Assembly: GCA_012976225.1 (NCBI GenBank)
Contig: JAAVVG010000002.1
Span: 1,550,001-1,614,000 of the forward strand
Direction: 5' to 3'
DNA: 64,000 nt
Origin: Golubevia sp. BC0850
Lineage: Eukaryota; Basidiomycota; Exobasidiomycetes; Golubeviales; Golubeviaceae
The notes below the pieces were generated by a model, which was not told the DNA's origin, made no database searches, and saw nothing but the letters and a program-made list of their open reading frames with translations. The stretch's first letter is position 1; each line of letters opens with the position of its first letter. Position numbers and translations under genes: made by a program. Below are positions 11,766-24,800 of the stretch, one piece after another.

Positions 11766-14107
11766 TTACTGTTGCTTGCACTCTTGAGGATCTGTTTGCG
11801 AGAGGTGGATTCGAAGAACAGAAAGGAGGAGAGGTGAGAATGTGAAGAAGGAACAACAGGCGGACACAGACAACAGGCGAGAACTAACCTTGAGATCCTG
11901 CCATCTGACTTCCAGCGGACATTTGAGAACGACGAGCGACTGGCTCATCATCATCGTCATCGTCATCATCCTAGGAATCAGAAAGAAACGGAAGATGGAA
12001 GGAAAGGAAGGTCAGAGAAGACGAAAAAGGCGCATACATTCAACAGACTTCGATCGAAGGTAGAGACTCACCTCATCATCTTCATCATCGTCCTCGAAGT
12101 CATCGTCATCGAGACCATCCATGTCTTCATATTGAAGAGCCTTTCCAGTGAAGAAGTCGATGGCACGAGGGATGATACGGTCCTTGAGATCTTCACCGAT
12201 TTGGTAGTCGAGCTCGAGACGTTCGTCAAGTCTTAGAGAGGAAAATGGAGGAGACAAGAGAGATTCAGTAAACAGCTCCATTTCTTCCTTTGCGCAACGA
12301 ACTCACTCGTCCAAATCAGCCTCATCTTCCTCGTCATCTCCATCTTTAGGTGGCTTTGGTGGCGAAAAGAAGTTGAAGAAGCTTTCGACTGGAACTGATC
12401 TCTTGACGGTTCTAGTTTGGTTGGTGTTCTTGTTCCTTTGCTTCTTGACTTCGATCTTGTGAGTCAAGTCCTTGTCCTCCTTCCATTCGATGGTACATCC
12501 TTCAGCGTGATCGTAGACTAGATCTCCAGTGTATCCGATTCCATCTTGGTAGTAGTAGGTCTTTGTCAACTGCTTATTGGTGAAGTGCTCGTTGTCGTCG
12601 AACAAGAAGGTCAACGTGAATCCAGATTCTTCACCGGGTAGGTAGGTCATACGAATGTCGGTCAAAGCTTTGAGAGCGCTCTCATCCTGTTCGGTGATGA
12701 GTTCGGACAAAGCGACGTGGTTCTTGAGAGCAGTCAACCAGAATTCTGGGATACCCTTTGGAGCATCTGCCGCTGGAGTGGCGTCAGCTAAGCTTTCCTT
12801 TGGACCTTCATCCTCCTCCTCCTCATCCTCATCGAGTTCGTCGGAGGCCTCTCCAGCCTTGACTTCGTCCGAGGTTGGCTCGATGGAACCTTGGATGACG
12901 GCAGCCCTACGCTCGTAGAGTGGACGGTAGAGTTCGGCGTACTTCTTCTCGATTTCTAGAATCTCCTTTTGGAACTGAGCTTCGATCTTGGAGTGTTCGA
13001 CTTGAACTCCCTTCAATCCTTCGACTCTACGCTTGACGTGAGGTGGAAGAGCCTCTAGGTATCCAGACGAGCGTCCGACTAGTCCAGTGAGCTTATTCTG
13101 AACCAAGGCAGCGAGAGCTGGGTTACCCTGAAGAGCAGCGGCGAGATCTGTTGGACGCGAGGTAGAGGGAGTGCGAGAAGAGGAAGGTCAGCGAGGGGCC
13201 GGAGAGAAGGGGGAAGACACCAGCTTCTAATGCAGAAGAACTGTTGTAGAACTGAATCCATTGCGAGAGTCAAAGACGGAGCTCTGCCTCTGCAAAAGAG
13301 GGAGAGTTCCTCTTGAGCGGGAGACGCGGCAGGTTGTTGAAAGAGGAGCAAAGCAAGATCGACGGGCGAGACCTGTATAACTGCTGGCATTCTGCTAGGC
13401 AGTATGAAGTTTCTCAGCGAATCAGACCCATTCCACCAAGTTCTGGGCGAATCTGGAGGTCCTGGAAGCTTCCATCTAGAAGTGAAGCTGATCCAGCAGA
13501 GTTGGTTGGGGCAAGCTCGCAGCTTCCATCTCTCCCTCCACCTCTTCTTTGGAATATCACGAAGAGCTTCCTGCATTCCGATCCACTCCAAGCTGACTTG
13601 ACAATTGCATGACATTGGAAAGAGGAGACTCACCAGCTTGAGCATCTTCACCTTCTTCACCAATAGTTCCCACGGTTGGACGAGATAAAGCCTCTCTGGT
13701 CAATGGAGCGTTGTTCATTGGAGTGTTTTGAGGAGTTGGAGCGACCATGTCACCATTCTTCGACCTGGAAAGACGGGGAGAGGAGAGAATGAGGTAGAGA
13801 GAGGAAGAGGGAGAGAAGAGTGAGGGAGCAGCAAGAGGCAAGGGTTGGGGGTGGGAAGTTGAAGAGAGTAAGGCGTCAGTTGGAGTTGAAGGCGCAAGAA
13901 GTTGAGAAAATGGTGATGAAAAGCTGAACAGAACCATCTCTTGACGAACAGTAATGACGATTTGGGAAGGTTGAGTTGAAATTGAGATTTGGGCTTGGTG
14001 GTCGCTTCCTCACTGTCCTGAGATACTTTTGCACATTCTTTGGGTGTGAATGCGATTTGTAGGGCTTGGGAGTATACTCACTTTCCAATCTCTACGTTGC
14101 TAGACAT
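11766..14107 (-). CDS. NAP1: Nucleosome assembly protein 1 (histone H2A-H2B chaperone)
   Basis: Six exons, 14107-14082, 13764-13634, 13147-12307, 12231-12072, 11970-11889 and 11791-11766, give 421 residues with every junction in phase. The NAP fold is plain: long dimerisation helix ([17 protein letters not shown]), [12 protein letters not shown], the [13 protein letters not shown] beta region and KTYYYQDG, then [14 protein letters not shown] and a very acidic tail. NAP1 shuttles H2A-H2B between cytoplasm and nucleus and assembles nucleosomes; in yeast it also binds mitotic cyclin. The protein ends DPQECKQQ, closely matching the PAECKQQ end of human NAP1L1, whose Cys is in a CaaX-like box. That end is encoded by its own 26-nt exon, so splicing decides its presence. 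A further acidic insert ([12 protein letters not shown]) precedes PKGIPEFW. The start MSSNVEIGK is the only ATG that keeps the first two junctions in frame. Confidence 0.93.
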
Positions 14108-14626
14108 GTTTAGGATCGAAGAATAAGATTAAGGTAGAGGTGTGGTGTGGGTTGTTGTCAGAGTTCTCAGTTCTTCAGCATCAAGCATCAAGTTTTTCGT
14201 CTCTTCCTTGCACCCCAAAAAGCTATGACCTCCTAATAATGTGTTATTTGCCTTCAATCTGGACGTGTCATATTGTCATGGCCAAAATCACGAGCAGGAT
14301 CTCAAGCTGTGTATTAGCAAAACAGGTTCGAACACTAGATTGAGTCATTTGAATTGAATTTGTGGCGAGGCATTTTGAAAGGTAGATTACATTTTTTAGA
14401 ACAAAGCGAGGCGTCATCCGGCTGGGTCATGAGACTTGAACGAGAGAGAATGAACATCAAAAGTGGGGAATACAGAGAGGAAAGGAGAAAGCAGATGAGG
14501 GAGGAGAGTGAAGGTAATGGTGACAGGCAAGGGAGGATGATTTTTGGGAAAGGCTCGAGTGAGATGGAGATGGAGAAGCAGAAGAGTGGTGAGAGTGCGG
14601 AGAACTGACTCGAAAGAACAAGAACG
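14108..14626. other. NAP1 promoter region, BRE1 3' flank
   Basis: Between two - strand genes. No gene supported. A GGTTCGAA sequence near 14325 recalls a tRNA T-loop but no cloverleaf can be drawn around it. Confidence 0.5.
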
Positions 14627-17600
14627 TTATTGTACTGCAAGAATTCGAAGTGAAGGGTAGGGTAGGGAGTGGAGGGTGGTCAGTGAAATTTCATCGAGAC
14701 GGCGCAGGTCAGAGGTTCGCTTTCCACTTTCGAACTCACGATAAAGAGTCTCAACGTCAGTAGGTGAAAATGCAGCGGCGCAGTGAGGGCATTTACGCTG
14801 CCTTGTCTGAATTCTAGTGTCGATGCAGGGAGCGCAGAAAGTGTGGAAGCAGCGTGTGATGATTCGAGAACGGTAGTTGTCGTTGCAAGACGAACATTTC
14901 AGCAGAGACTGTGGATCCAAGGAAAAACCAGGAAGAGAAGTCAGTCGGAATCCCTCAAAAACAGTGAAAATCACTCAAAGAGTCTACTCACGTTGAGATA
15001 GTCGACAGTACTATCCTTATCGCCACCGTTGCTCTTCTTTCTCTTGTCACTAGATCCAGCACCAGCTGCCATCTTCTTCGCATTCTCCAATTCCTTTTCG
15101 AGTCTAGCGATCTTCTCAATTTGCTTGTTCTTCTCCTTCTGTTGTTCGTCCGCCAGACTTCCAAAGTGAAGAGCTCTCTCCTCCGCCTGCGTCCTGGCGT
15201 TGTGAGCTTCCGTTTCTCTGGCTCTTCCATTGTTGACGTCTCGTTCCAATTCCGCTACTTTGGAAGCGTGAGCAGCCAGATTCCTTCTCAAGATTGAGAC
15301 TTCCTTCTCGTGAACCGAGAGCTGCGCTGCGAAGGTCTTCTCAGCTTCAGCGTACCGTTCGATGACCTTGACTTGCCTTTCGACATTTCGCAAAGCTACT
15401 CGTCGGTCGTTTTCGACAGCATCTTTGGCTCTCATCGCTGAGAAGTACTTGTTGTCGGCTTTTGACTTCTGTAAACAAGAGAAGAAGAAATCGAAGCAGA
15501 GGCATTGGTTTCGATCAGCTCCGTTCTTCATCATCTTCGAGAGAGCTTCATGCTCCCAGACTGTCCACTCACCTCTGTCGTCAATCTTAAAACCTTGTCC
15601 TCCATCGCACTGAGATCCATGACTCTGCTACTAGCCACCCTTTCCATCTCTCCATAAGCTGCACTCAACTTATCCACCTCCTCGCATAGAGCGTTGGTAG
15701 ACTCGTTAGCGGCAGAAAGTTCCATCGTTAAGGACTGAATTTGAGACTTCTGCGATTCGAGCAGAGATGAGACAGCGGTTCCATCCGGAAGATGCTGACT
15801 CTCCGCTGCTGACGAGAAGGCAGCCGTATGCTGATCTAGCGAGGACTGAAGGGAGGAAAGCTTGGTGGCGAGATCCGAATCCGACGAAGAAGAGTTCAGA
15901 GTATCCAGTTGCCTCTTGAAATCGGAAGAAGACTCCTCAGCAGCTCTGAAAAAGGTGGCGATGAGGGGCAAGTTTGAGTTTGAAAGGCGGAAAGGACGTC
16001 AGAGATCCAGTCAGAGATTGTTGGAGCAAAGATAGAGGAAGCCAAAGCGAAGACTCATCTGACGCAAACTCACCTCAGCCTATCCTGAAGGACTTGCACT
16101 ATATTCCATTCCTCCCCTTCCTCGCTCAAAGTTCCACCGGCAGCCTTCAGCCTTTCGAAAGCTTCATGATCTCCATGCTTGGCCGCCAAACTCATTCCCA
16201 TTCTTCTCAACTCGCTTTTCAGAGTGACGATTCTCTCTTCCTTGGCATTGACTAGAGACTTTATCTCTCCAATCTGAGCGAACTTGACGTTTTCACGCTG
16301 TCTACGCTCAGCAAGCTCCGCGTTGAGGTCGTCTCTTTGGCTACGAAGACGAACCACGTCGCTGTCTCTGGCTCTGAACTGCTCTTGAAGATGTTCGGCT
16401 TGAACGTTTGCTTCAGCCTAAATTGGAGAGAGTCACGGAAAACAGAAGCAGAATTGGATCAGAGTCGCGAAGGCGAATTGCGAACAAGAAGAATGGGCTC
16501 AGAAATTGGACTTACCATCGCAGCCTCTTGAAATCCTTCTCGAGTCTCCCTGAGATCGATGTTCTCATTCATGATAGCTTCAGCACTAGCTCTCATCCTT
16601 TCCAGCTCCTGTTGGGCGTAAGCCACATGACCATGCATCTCTTTGAAGATGGCAGAATCCTTGATTCTCTCTTCAGGTAGAGAGTTCAACTCGGACCTCA
16701 GAGCTTCGCTTTCGCTTCTCAATCTCAAGATTTCTGATCTGAGCTCTTCACTTTCGTTCAACCGAACTTCAGAGAGTCGTTTGAATTCTTCCAGTTCAGC
16801 GGCAGAAGCATTGTTTTCAGTTCCGTTGCTGGAAGCCATTCCGTTGGCACCTTCTCCTTCAGCCTAGGAGAAGAAAAGAGAAATCAAACAAAGTTAGCAG
16901 TTCGATCATCGAGCTAGCCCAGAATCCAAATCAGAACAAGAAGTCAACTGGATACTCACCAATCCCTTCTCAGCTTCCTTCCTTCTTTCCTGTGCCAATT
17001 CCAACTCCATTTCCGCCGCCTTCATCTTCTCAGCTTCGGCTTCCTCTTCCTTCCTCTGTAGCGAAGCAGGTTTTTCTGTCTGCCTCACTGTCGGAGATCT
17101 GAGCCTGTCAGCTACTTTCTCTGCTCGTCGCAATCTTGCAGTCGTTTCCTCCAATTCTGACAAGACTCTGTTGAGATGTGACTGATGAGAAGCCAACTGA
17201 GATCGTAGATTAGTTGCCTGGAAGAAGTTGGAGTTTTGAGAGTAGTTCGAGTCAGTTTTTGAGCGCGTTTAGGATTTATCTGGGGACTTGTCTCGAGCAG
17301 AGGTAACTAACTCCTTTTGGAAGCTGCTGCTTCCAGCCCTCCCCTCCCCTGCTAGCTCCCTCCTTCCACTTTCAGGAATTGCTTTCAATGAATAAATACT
17401 CACATCGTCCGCAAGATGATGACACTTAGCTTGTAACTGATCCACCTCCGGACTTCTAGCTGTAGGACCTAAAGAGACCAGCCTCGAAAGAAGGGCCTTG
17501 GTGGCTGTGGTTCGATCTTGAAGAGAAGCAGAGAAAGCTGACAAGTCTGGGGTTGTTAAAGTTAAAGGTATCGACTCCAGGAAGGCTGCAATTTGTAAAG

Positions 17601-18553
17601 AAAAGGGAGGAGGAGTTAGTTCGAGGTTGCTTCGAGGTGAGAAGGGGAGGAGGAGGAGGAGGCAATCCAAAAATTTCAACCCGTCACTCTTATTCTAGTA
17701 TTGAACAGAGACCTTGACCCTATTCAGATCAGCGGTTTTCACTGATTGAAGGTTTCCAGCCCTCGCTTCAAGCAGATGGAAGCGTCCTTCGAGGAGGAGG
17801 GGGCAAACTCACCACTTCTGTGCTCGCCTAGAGCTGCATCATCAGCAACCAATAACCTCACGTCTTCGACCAGCTAAAAGAGGAGTGGGAAAGAACGAGA
17901 AAGATGCAAAGACAAGATGGAGAGAAAGTGATTGGAATCAGAACGAGCTTCTGATGATGGGTGTTCTCTCCTCCTTCCTCTCCTCGTCCTCTCTCTATCA
18001 AGGGAGCGATCAAGGTTTATAAGACAAGACGACTCACCAGATTCCAGAATTTATCGAATTGACCACTTCTACTTTCCATGTCTTGAATTCCCCTCTCCAG
18101 AGTAAGAACCTTTCGCTCAGCTCTTGCCAGATCTCTTTTAGATTCGAGCATCTGCCTGTAGATGGCCTCCTTACGAAATTCCTGTAGGAGCAGATGGGGT
18201 AAAGGATAGAGTCAAAGATGTCAGGATCAGTAATGATTCCATTTGACAGATGATGCGAGTTAGCTCACCTCTAAACCTTTGTAGGGAGATTGTTCCTCTT
18301 CTGGTTGAGGATCTGGAGGAGGCGCCACGTTGGTTGGTGGATGAGAAGATTGATTCGGATTGATTGAAGAATATCCATTTAGATTAGAATTAGAATTAGG
18401 ATTTGAATTCGAGTCTGAGGAGAATTGAAGTCTCTTATTTGGATGTAGAGTTTCATCTGCTCCTCTTCCACCAGCTCCTTCAGTTTCTTCTAATCTTCTT
18501 TTGCGATGTTCCAATTCATCTCCAGCTGAAGAATTCATCGTCGCCATAGCCAT
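14627..18553 (-). CDS. BRE1: E3 ubiquitin ligase BRE1 (histone H2B monoubiquitination)
   Basis: Eleven exons (18553-18269, 18181-18038, 17873-17813, 17585-17404, 17217-16960, 16863-16516, 16417-16074, 15945-15573, 15468-14992, 14908-14740, 14634-14627) give 882 residues. The N-terminus has a basic stretch (HRKRRLEE), then some 700 residues of coiled coil. The C-terminal C3HC4 RING starts CSSCNDNY, continues RCFHTFCAPCI and ends RKCPHC, followed by the short tail VETLYLQ usual for Bre1. BRE1 works with Rad6 to monoubiquitinate H2B, which promotes H3K4 and H3K79 methylation. The final exon is only 8 nt (TACAATAA). If the preceding 105-nt intron is kept, frame is preserved and the same stop is used, adding 35 residues behind the RING. 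NAP1 follows 520 bp downstream on the same strand, and the DUF3684 gene ends 277 bp upstream. Confidence 0.92.
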
Positions 18554-18829
18554 TCAAGACTCAAAAGGAAAGGGCAGCTGTGAAAGGGAGATGATGGATG
18601 GCGGTGTATAGGAAAGTTCAAACACTTGGTCAAATTTTCTCCTTGCGTCAAGCTGTCGAGTAGATTCAACTCTATTTTTTCTAGGGGGAAAGGCCAAAAA
18701 TGAATGATTGAATATTTATGTGACAAAGAAGATGATTATGAAAACTGGAAAAATGAAAAGAGACAAACGTGAAAACAAAACAGCAAGGAGCTCAACTGAG
18801 CGTCTCAGTAGAAATAGTAGAGATAGATC

Positions 18830-21800
18830 TCAAGGAACCTGAGAAGGAGACACTTGTTTGATGTAAGAAGCTAACTTGGTGAAATAGGTTTCAGCTATAG
18901 AAGAAGTCCACCATCCATGTGCAGCGTCGTGCGAACTGATTCGATTGTGAGCTAGTTCGTGAGCCATCGAGAAGTAAGTGGAGATGAGAGGATCCGCCAT
19001 TCTTCCAGCCCTGACATCAGAATCATGCCAAGCCAAATAGAATCTAAAGTTTAACCAGATTGTACCACCTCGATTGAAGGCTATGGTCGGACCTTTAGTG
19101 TCACTGAAGACGTGAAGACATCTAGGGTCAATTCCATAAATCTGTCCAAGAGGTTTGTAGACCAACTCGATCAGTCTTTCCAAGCTTTGATAGTTCTGAG
19201 CTAGCATCTTGGAGGGTTCCAAGTCCGCAGATAGGTAGACTTTCATTCCATTGATCTCTCCCGCCAGTCGAAGATCCATATCGGTTCCAGTGATATCGCA
19301 GTAGGAAGCCGCTTCTTTGACTTGCTGCTCTTGAGCTGTTGACGTCATTGAAATCGATTGATCTGGTCTCGAGGCTTGAACTGCTTGAAGAGCTTTACTC
19401 TTGATGTCCTCTTGAGACGTAGGCTGAGCTGCTGGAGAGCCTTTGACCATCTGACCTCCTCCTGCTCCTCCATTTCCACCAAACATCTCTCCACCTCCAG
19501 GACCTCCATAAGAAGAGCGTCCAGCAGTTGTCAGAGCGTTGTTGGGAGATTGCTGATTGAAGCCTCCTGGTAGACCTGGAATCGACTCGATTGAAGAAGT
19601 TCCCATCGCTAGTGACGAGTTTCTATCCGGCCCTCCTCCCAGACGTCCTCTCCATTTCGATAAGAATCCACCATTTCCAGTAGGATCATTCCCTACTTGA
19701 CTATTAGGAGCTGGAGGGAGAGCTGCTTTCTCAGAGCCCTTGGCTTCCTTCGTCTTTCCTTTTCCGTTAAGTATGTCTTGCATAGCTTCTTCCACGTGAT
19801 TGGCGCTCTTTGAATTGAGTAGCTTTTCGAGATGAGCTTCATCTTGATCTTGAAAGATTTCCAGAATCTCCTTCTTCCATCTGGCTACGTCGGAAGCTTT
19901 GGCTTTCATCTCTAGAGCACGTAGCTCGGCCTGCACTCTTGCTTCTCTAGCAGCTTGATCCGCCGCATCTCTTTCTGCTTTCCGCTGAGACAAGATCTTA
20001 TCGACGTGGAAACCTCGACGTTTCAGATTTCTCAGAGACGTGCTTAGCATGTTCATGAAGAGTAGTACCTCCTGCAGCCTGGCACGAGAGAGCTGTGAAC
20101 CAGAAGTGAAAGAAGTCAGCAATGGACAAACAATCTCAAGATCCATCCAAGAAGGGGGTAGACCACGACTACTCACCAAAAATTTACTGATAGAATCCGC
20201 AACCTCGAACCAATCGATCTCCAAGTTCATCGCCAGGTAAAGAACGAGCTTCCCGTTTCTCATAGCAGCCATTGCAGAACTCTTCTGAACGTTCGATTCT
20301 TTCATCTGACCAAAGGAGAGGATTCTGGTCAAGCGAAGACCCTCTCCATCCACTTCGACAACTTCGAGAGACTTCTTGAGCCAATCAATGTCGTGTTTGA
20401 TCTCACTTCGGCCCATTTGCTTGCGTTCGAAAAGGAAGAGAGGAGTTCTCTCTAAGACCAAGGCGTTGACCTCGGAGGCACGAGGTGTCTTCTCGTGAAG
20501 ATTTCCAACTGGTAAGCATCTCTCTTCCATGAGAGTGCTGAGACGAGGGGAGCCGAGCTGCTCGTAGACTGAGGAGAGCAGCGAAGGACGGAAAGGAGAC
20601 TGTTCAGCGAGCAGAATCGGGCGGGAATAACAGAAGATCACTCACGTTGATGCTCTAACAAGTCCTCTGCAGGTGCGACGAATATGGAACCGGCAAAGAG
20701 CTTGGAGAAAATGGGGGAGGGAGGTGGAGGAAGAGTTTCAGTATGGCTGGTCGCTCGGATCAAAGAAAGCGTCGTCGACACTCACCATCTTCGCATTCGC
20801 ATCTTTGGGGAAAGTAGGGGAGAGAGAGAGAGTAAGAGAGTCAATCTGGATAGAAGTGCCAAGTGGATCAGAAGGAGTAGTTGCAATGCTCACCATCACC
20901 TATAACGACTTCTGAAGGTCTTTTAAGCTCGGTGATGAGCAATCCAGGCTCGTTCTCGTCGTCGTCTAGGTCCTCTTGATCGACCAAGTTTGCAGAGTTG
21001 ATAGTTGCTGACTTGGCTTGTCGTATCCTCTTATAGCCAATTAGGAATGGAGATCGCTTCATCTCAGATCGGAGTGGAGCTCGGATTCGGTTCCAACTAG
21101 ATGCGATTCTTCTCAGTAGACCTAGATAAGCCTCAGATCCATTGGTGAGAGCATAGAATTTCTCTGGGTTAGAGACTAGCTTTGCTGCAACCTCTTCGAT
21201 CGAAGGTTCATTCGTGACACCGGCGTTCCTAAGGAAGACGTCCGCTTCTGGACCAAAGGTGACAAACGTAAAAATGTCTTTGAACTCTGCAGTCTGATTG
21301 CCGAAATAGCAAGAGGATGGAGCGTAGAGGTCTACTTCTGACTCTTTGCTTCCTTTCCTTGGGACTGGAATGAAAGCCACTGCTCTGATAGAGGCGTAGT
21401 CGGAGGCTGACACCTCCTGAACAGAAGCCAAGTATTCGAACTTCTTTCTAGCCAGTTGTTCATCCTTGGAGGGATTGGTGACTAGAGCTCTAATGAGAGC
21501 TCTGGAGTCTGGATTTTGTCTTAGACCTAGCTTGGGGAGGTCCAGTTCAGAGACTTCCGGAGATACGATAGCGAATCCTAAAACGCTGGCTGCTTGGTTC
21601 AAGCAAACCTCTGAAGGCTTGCACAGTTTCCGAGTCTTCTCCTCGCCGACTAAAGCTGGGACGAAAGCGTAGTCGGAAGCTGCAGCTGCGTAGTCCTTCC
21701 TGTAGACTTGGGCGTGTTTGGAGAAGAGATAGTTGAGAGCATGACCTCTTAGAGCCGGTTTTGAAGCATCCGAGGCTCGAGTTAAGAGCTCTGAGAGAGG

Positions 21801-24800
21801 AGGATGGGATTGAAGTCCAAGGATCACCATGAACTTGGCTTCCTCGCTAGATGCTCGCCAAGGCTTCCCTTTCCAATCCAAAGTAGATAGCTCGAGTAGA
21901 GTGAGAGCTTCGGTTGGCTCGTAGAGTTGAGAAGCGCGGTACCTTATCACTTTCGGTTTCCCGTCCTTTCCTGCTTCACCGACCTCTCCTTGTTTGGGAA
22001 AGATGGCAGTCTTCTTGAGACGATCCCATTCGAGCCTGGAGTGAGAGAAAGAAATTGAAAGGGTCAGAAAAGCGGACAGCTCTCTCTTTTCGAGCGGGAA
22101 CCTCGAATACTCACTTGGACAGGGACTCCTTGTTGTTGGCCAAATAACCTAGCAGTTCCACATGAGACCAGTTCCCAGCAGTGATCAGACGATCAAATAC
22201 CATCTGCAGCTCGACGTGTTTCCTGACTCCAAGCGCGACCAGAAGCTTCTCCAAATTTCCTTTGACAGCTACTCCACTCGGGAATTCGATGATGGGAAGA
22301 TCTTCAAAGAGCGAGACCGAAGAGAAGTAAGCGTCATTAGGCTTCTTCATTCCTTTCCTCGTTGGAATGCAAGGGATGGCAGATAGTAGCGTCACTACTT
22401 CGGTCTGCCTATGAGAAGGAAGACTGCCCCAAGCTCTTCCAACCAAGCCCAAAACCTTCTCAGCGAAGTGAGATGAGAGATGAAGGTTGGTCTCGATATC
22501 CGTCCTTGGTTCCTTTCCAGAGCTGATCGTGATGAGATAACTCAACCAATCTGGAAGCGAGAGCTCTGTCCATCCGAAGACTGTCCAGAGATCATTTGCA
22601 GAAAGAGATTTTGAGACCTCGTAAGCCAGGCAGGTCTCTGGTAGGGGAAGATCTGGCTGAAGTCTCTGGGCGTTCAAGAAATACTTGACTCCAACTAGTG
22701 GCTGAATCTTCGAGGTTGAATCCGCAGAGCCATCCTTCGCATCTGGAGACGGAATGGTGATCATAGCTGCTTCGAGTAGACGCGAGAGCAAGCTCGGATC
22801 GTAGTTGGGATGCTTAGAGACGGAGATCCACCACTTCAGACAAGCGAGCATCTCGTCGACTGGTAGAGCTCTGCTTTGAAGTTCCAAAAACACGTCCGAC
22901 ATTGTTATGTCCTGATGAGAAGAAAAGCGATATGACGAGCAGAGAGATCAGCAGAGTATTTTCAACTTCCCTCGAGACCAACGTATCAAACTTACCTGAA
23001 GCAGACTTCGACCTCTGATTCCGTTCACGAACTCTCCCGCCTCCTTGACGTGGTCTGGGTCCAGCATCGGAAGATCTTTGACGAACTCAGCAAGTGCAGC
23101 GTTCGGGCATCTGACAGCAGCGTTGTTCTTTGGACCTCTTGTGCTCATGAGCGTTATCGTATTCTGTCGAGCGCACTCAAAAAAACTCTTCTCAAAGAGT
23201 TTAGTAAGTCTAGGGGAAGGAGCAGAGTTCCTGAACGTGAAGAATTGCATCGTATGGAGAGCTCTGGCCATAAGCTTCTTCGCTTCCACGTCGCCTTCTT
23301 TAGGACGCGAAGCTCCAATCTTCTCATTCCATAGTTTGGCGATAGCAGATAGTTCTCCCTCGTAGATCGCTCGAGTGACATAACCTCCCACCGAGCAGAG
23401 CTGTTAGCAGATATAGAAGCAGAGTCAGCAAAGGATCCGTTGTGAGAGAAGATTCGGTCACTTGGATGACTCACCTCAGAATTCCATTGAGCACAGTACT
23501 TGTCTATGAAATCGAGAGATTCTCTTTCGACAGTCGGAATGAATCTTGCAGCAAGATGTCCAGAGAAACTCGTCTGCTGATGAGTTCTAAATCCGATGAA
23601 GACATGACCTTGTTCTTCCACTCTCGGCATGAGACCTTCGAAGATTTGCCTCACTCCTTTCCTGTCATCATCATTTTCCAATTCACTTTTGAGACTGGCG
23701 TCGTACTCTTCCTTTCCAGTGAAGATGACTTGAACTCGGGTGGTCGACGGAGGTGGCTTTTTGGTGCTCCTTTCGATCTCTCGTTCGAAAGATTTGTCTA
23801 CTGCCACCGTAACGCTAGCGCTTGCTATCCTGAGATGAACGGAAGATGTGACAGCTGTCATACCTCTGGCGGTTGCTTCTAAAGGATTGGAGGAAGGTTC
23901 GATGGCGGGAGAAGCTGGAGCCGGAGAGGAAGTTGCTGTAGATTTACCCCGACCGAAGGCAGAAAGCATTCCACTCAGCATGTTCTGAGTGGAGCTAGGC
24001 TTGGTGAAAGCTGAAGATAGAGAGTTGAGGAGCTTCGGTTTCTCTTTCTCTGCCGTCTGTAGCACCATCCTCATAACCTCAGCATCGATCTGAATTGAAG
24101 TCTCTTGAAGAGTTGCAACTTTCATCATTCTACCTGGACTTGTAGAGTTCAAATGACTTGGCATGCTCATTGAAATAGGAGAGCTCAATTTCTTCTCCAA
24201 TTTGCAAAGTCGCTTGTCGTCCCAGAATAAAGAGATGGACTTGACCTTAGTAGTGAAGGTCAAAGAGGTGGCCAAGAACCTAGCTAGATTGATCGGAGTG
24301 TCTGGAAAGGCGTTGGGTTCTCTCAAAGGCATGAAGAAGGAAGTCCAAGGTTTGCCTGAAGGACTGAGTTCGTTGGTTAAAGTTGCGGACCGAGTGAAAA
24401 GAGAGTCCCCCTTCCAAAAGAATCCCATCAGAGCATCTCCACTCTGTACGATCGGTTCTTCACAGATTGAAAAGAGAGAGTAAAAACCAACTCCAAATGC
24501 TCCAATCCTGTCCGGGTCTGGGTTCCCCTCTGCTATCCGTCTCAGCCGACTCCAATCGTCCGTTCCGAAAGGTTTCCCATCGTTCTTGAAACACCATGAG
24601 GAGAGTGGAGCTTTGAAGTCCGGGAATTTGGGAGGAGTTAGAGAGTTTGAAGTCGAAGTTCCATTTGGTTCAGAGGTGGTTTGCGAGGTGAATCGAAGCT
24701 CGCAGTTGACAGCTCCGGCATCGTCAGCGTTCTGGAGAAGTTCCCTGAAGACTGTAAATTCAGCTGCGTACCTAGCGAGGATCTTTGAGGTGGCGGGGGA

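Noticed and set aside
14253-14345. Possible tRNA: GGTTCGAA with complementary ends TCAATCT and AGATTGA
   Set aside because: No D-arm, no anticodon arm and no proper T-stem can be drawn.
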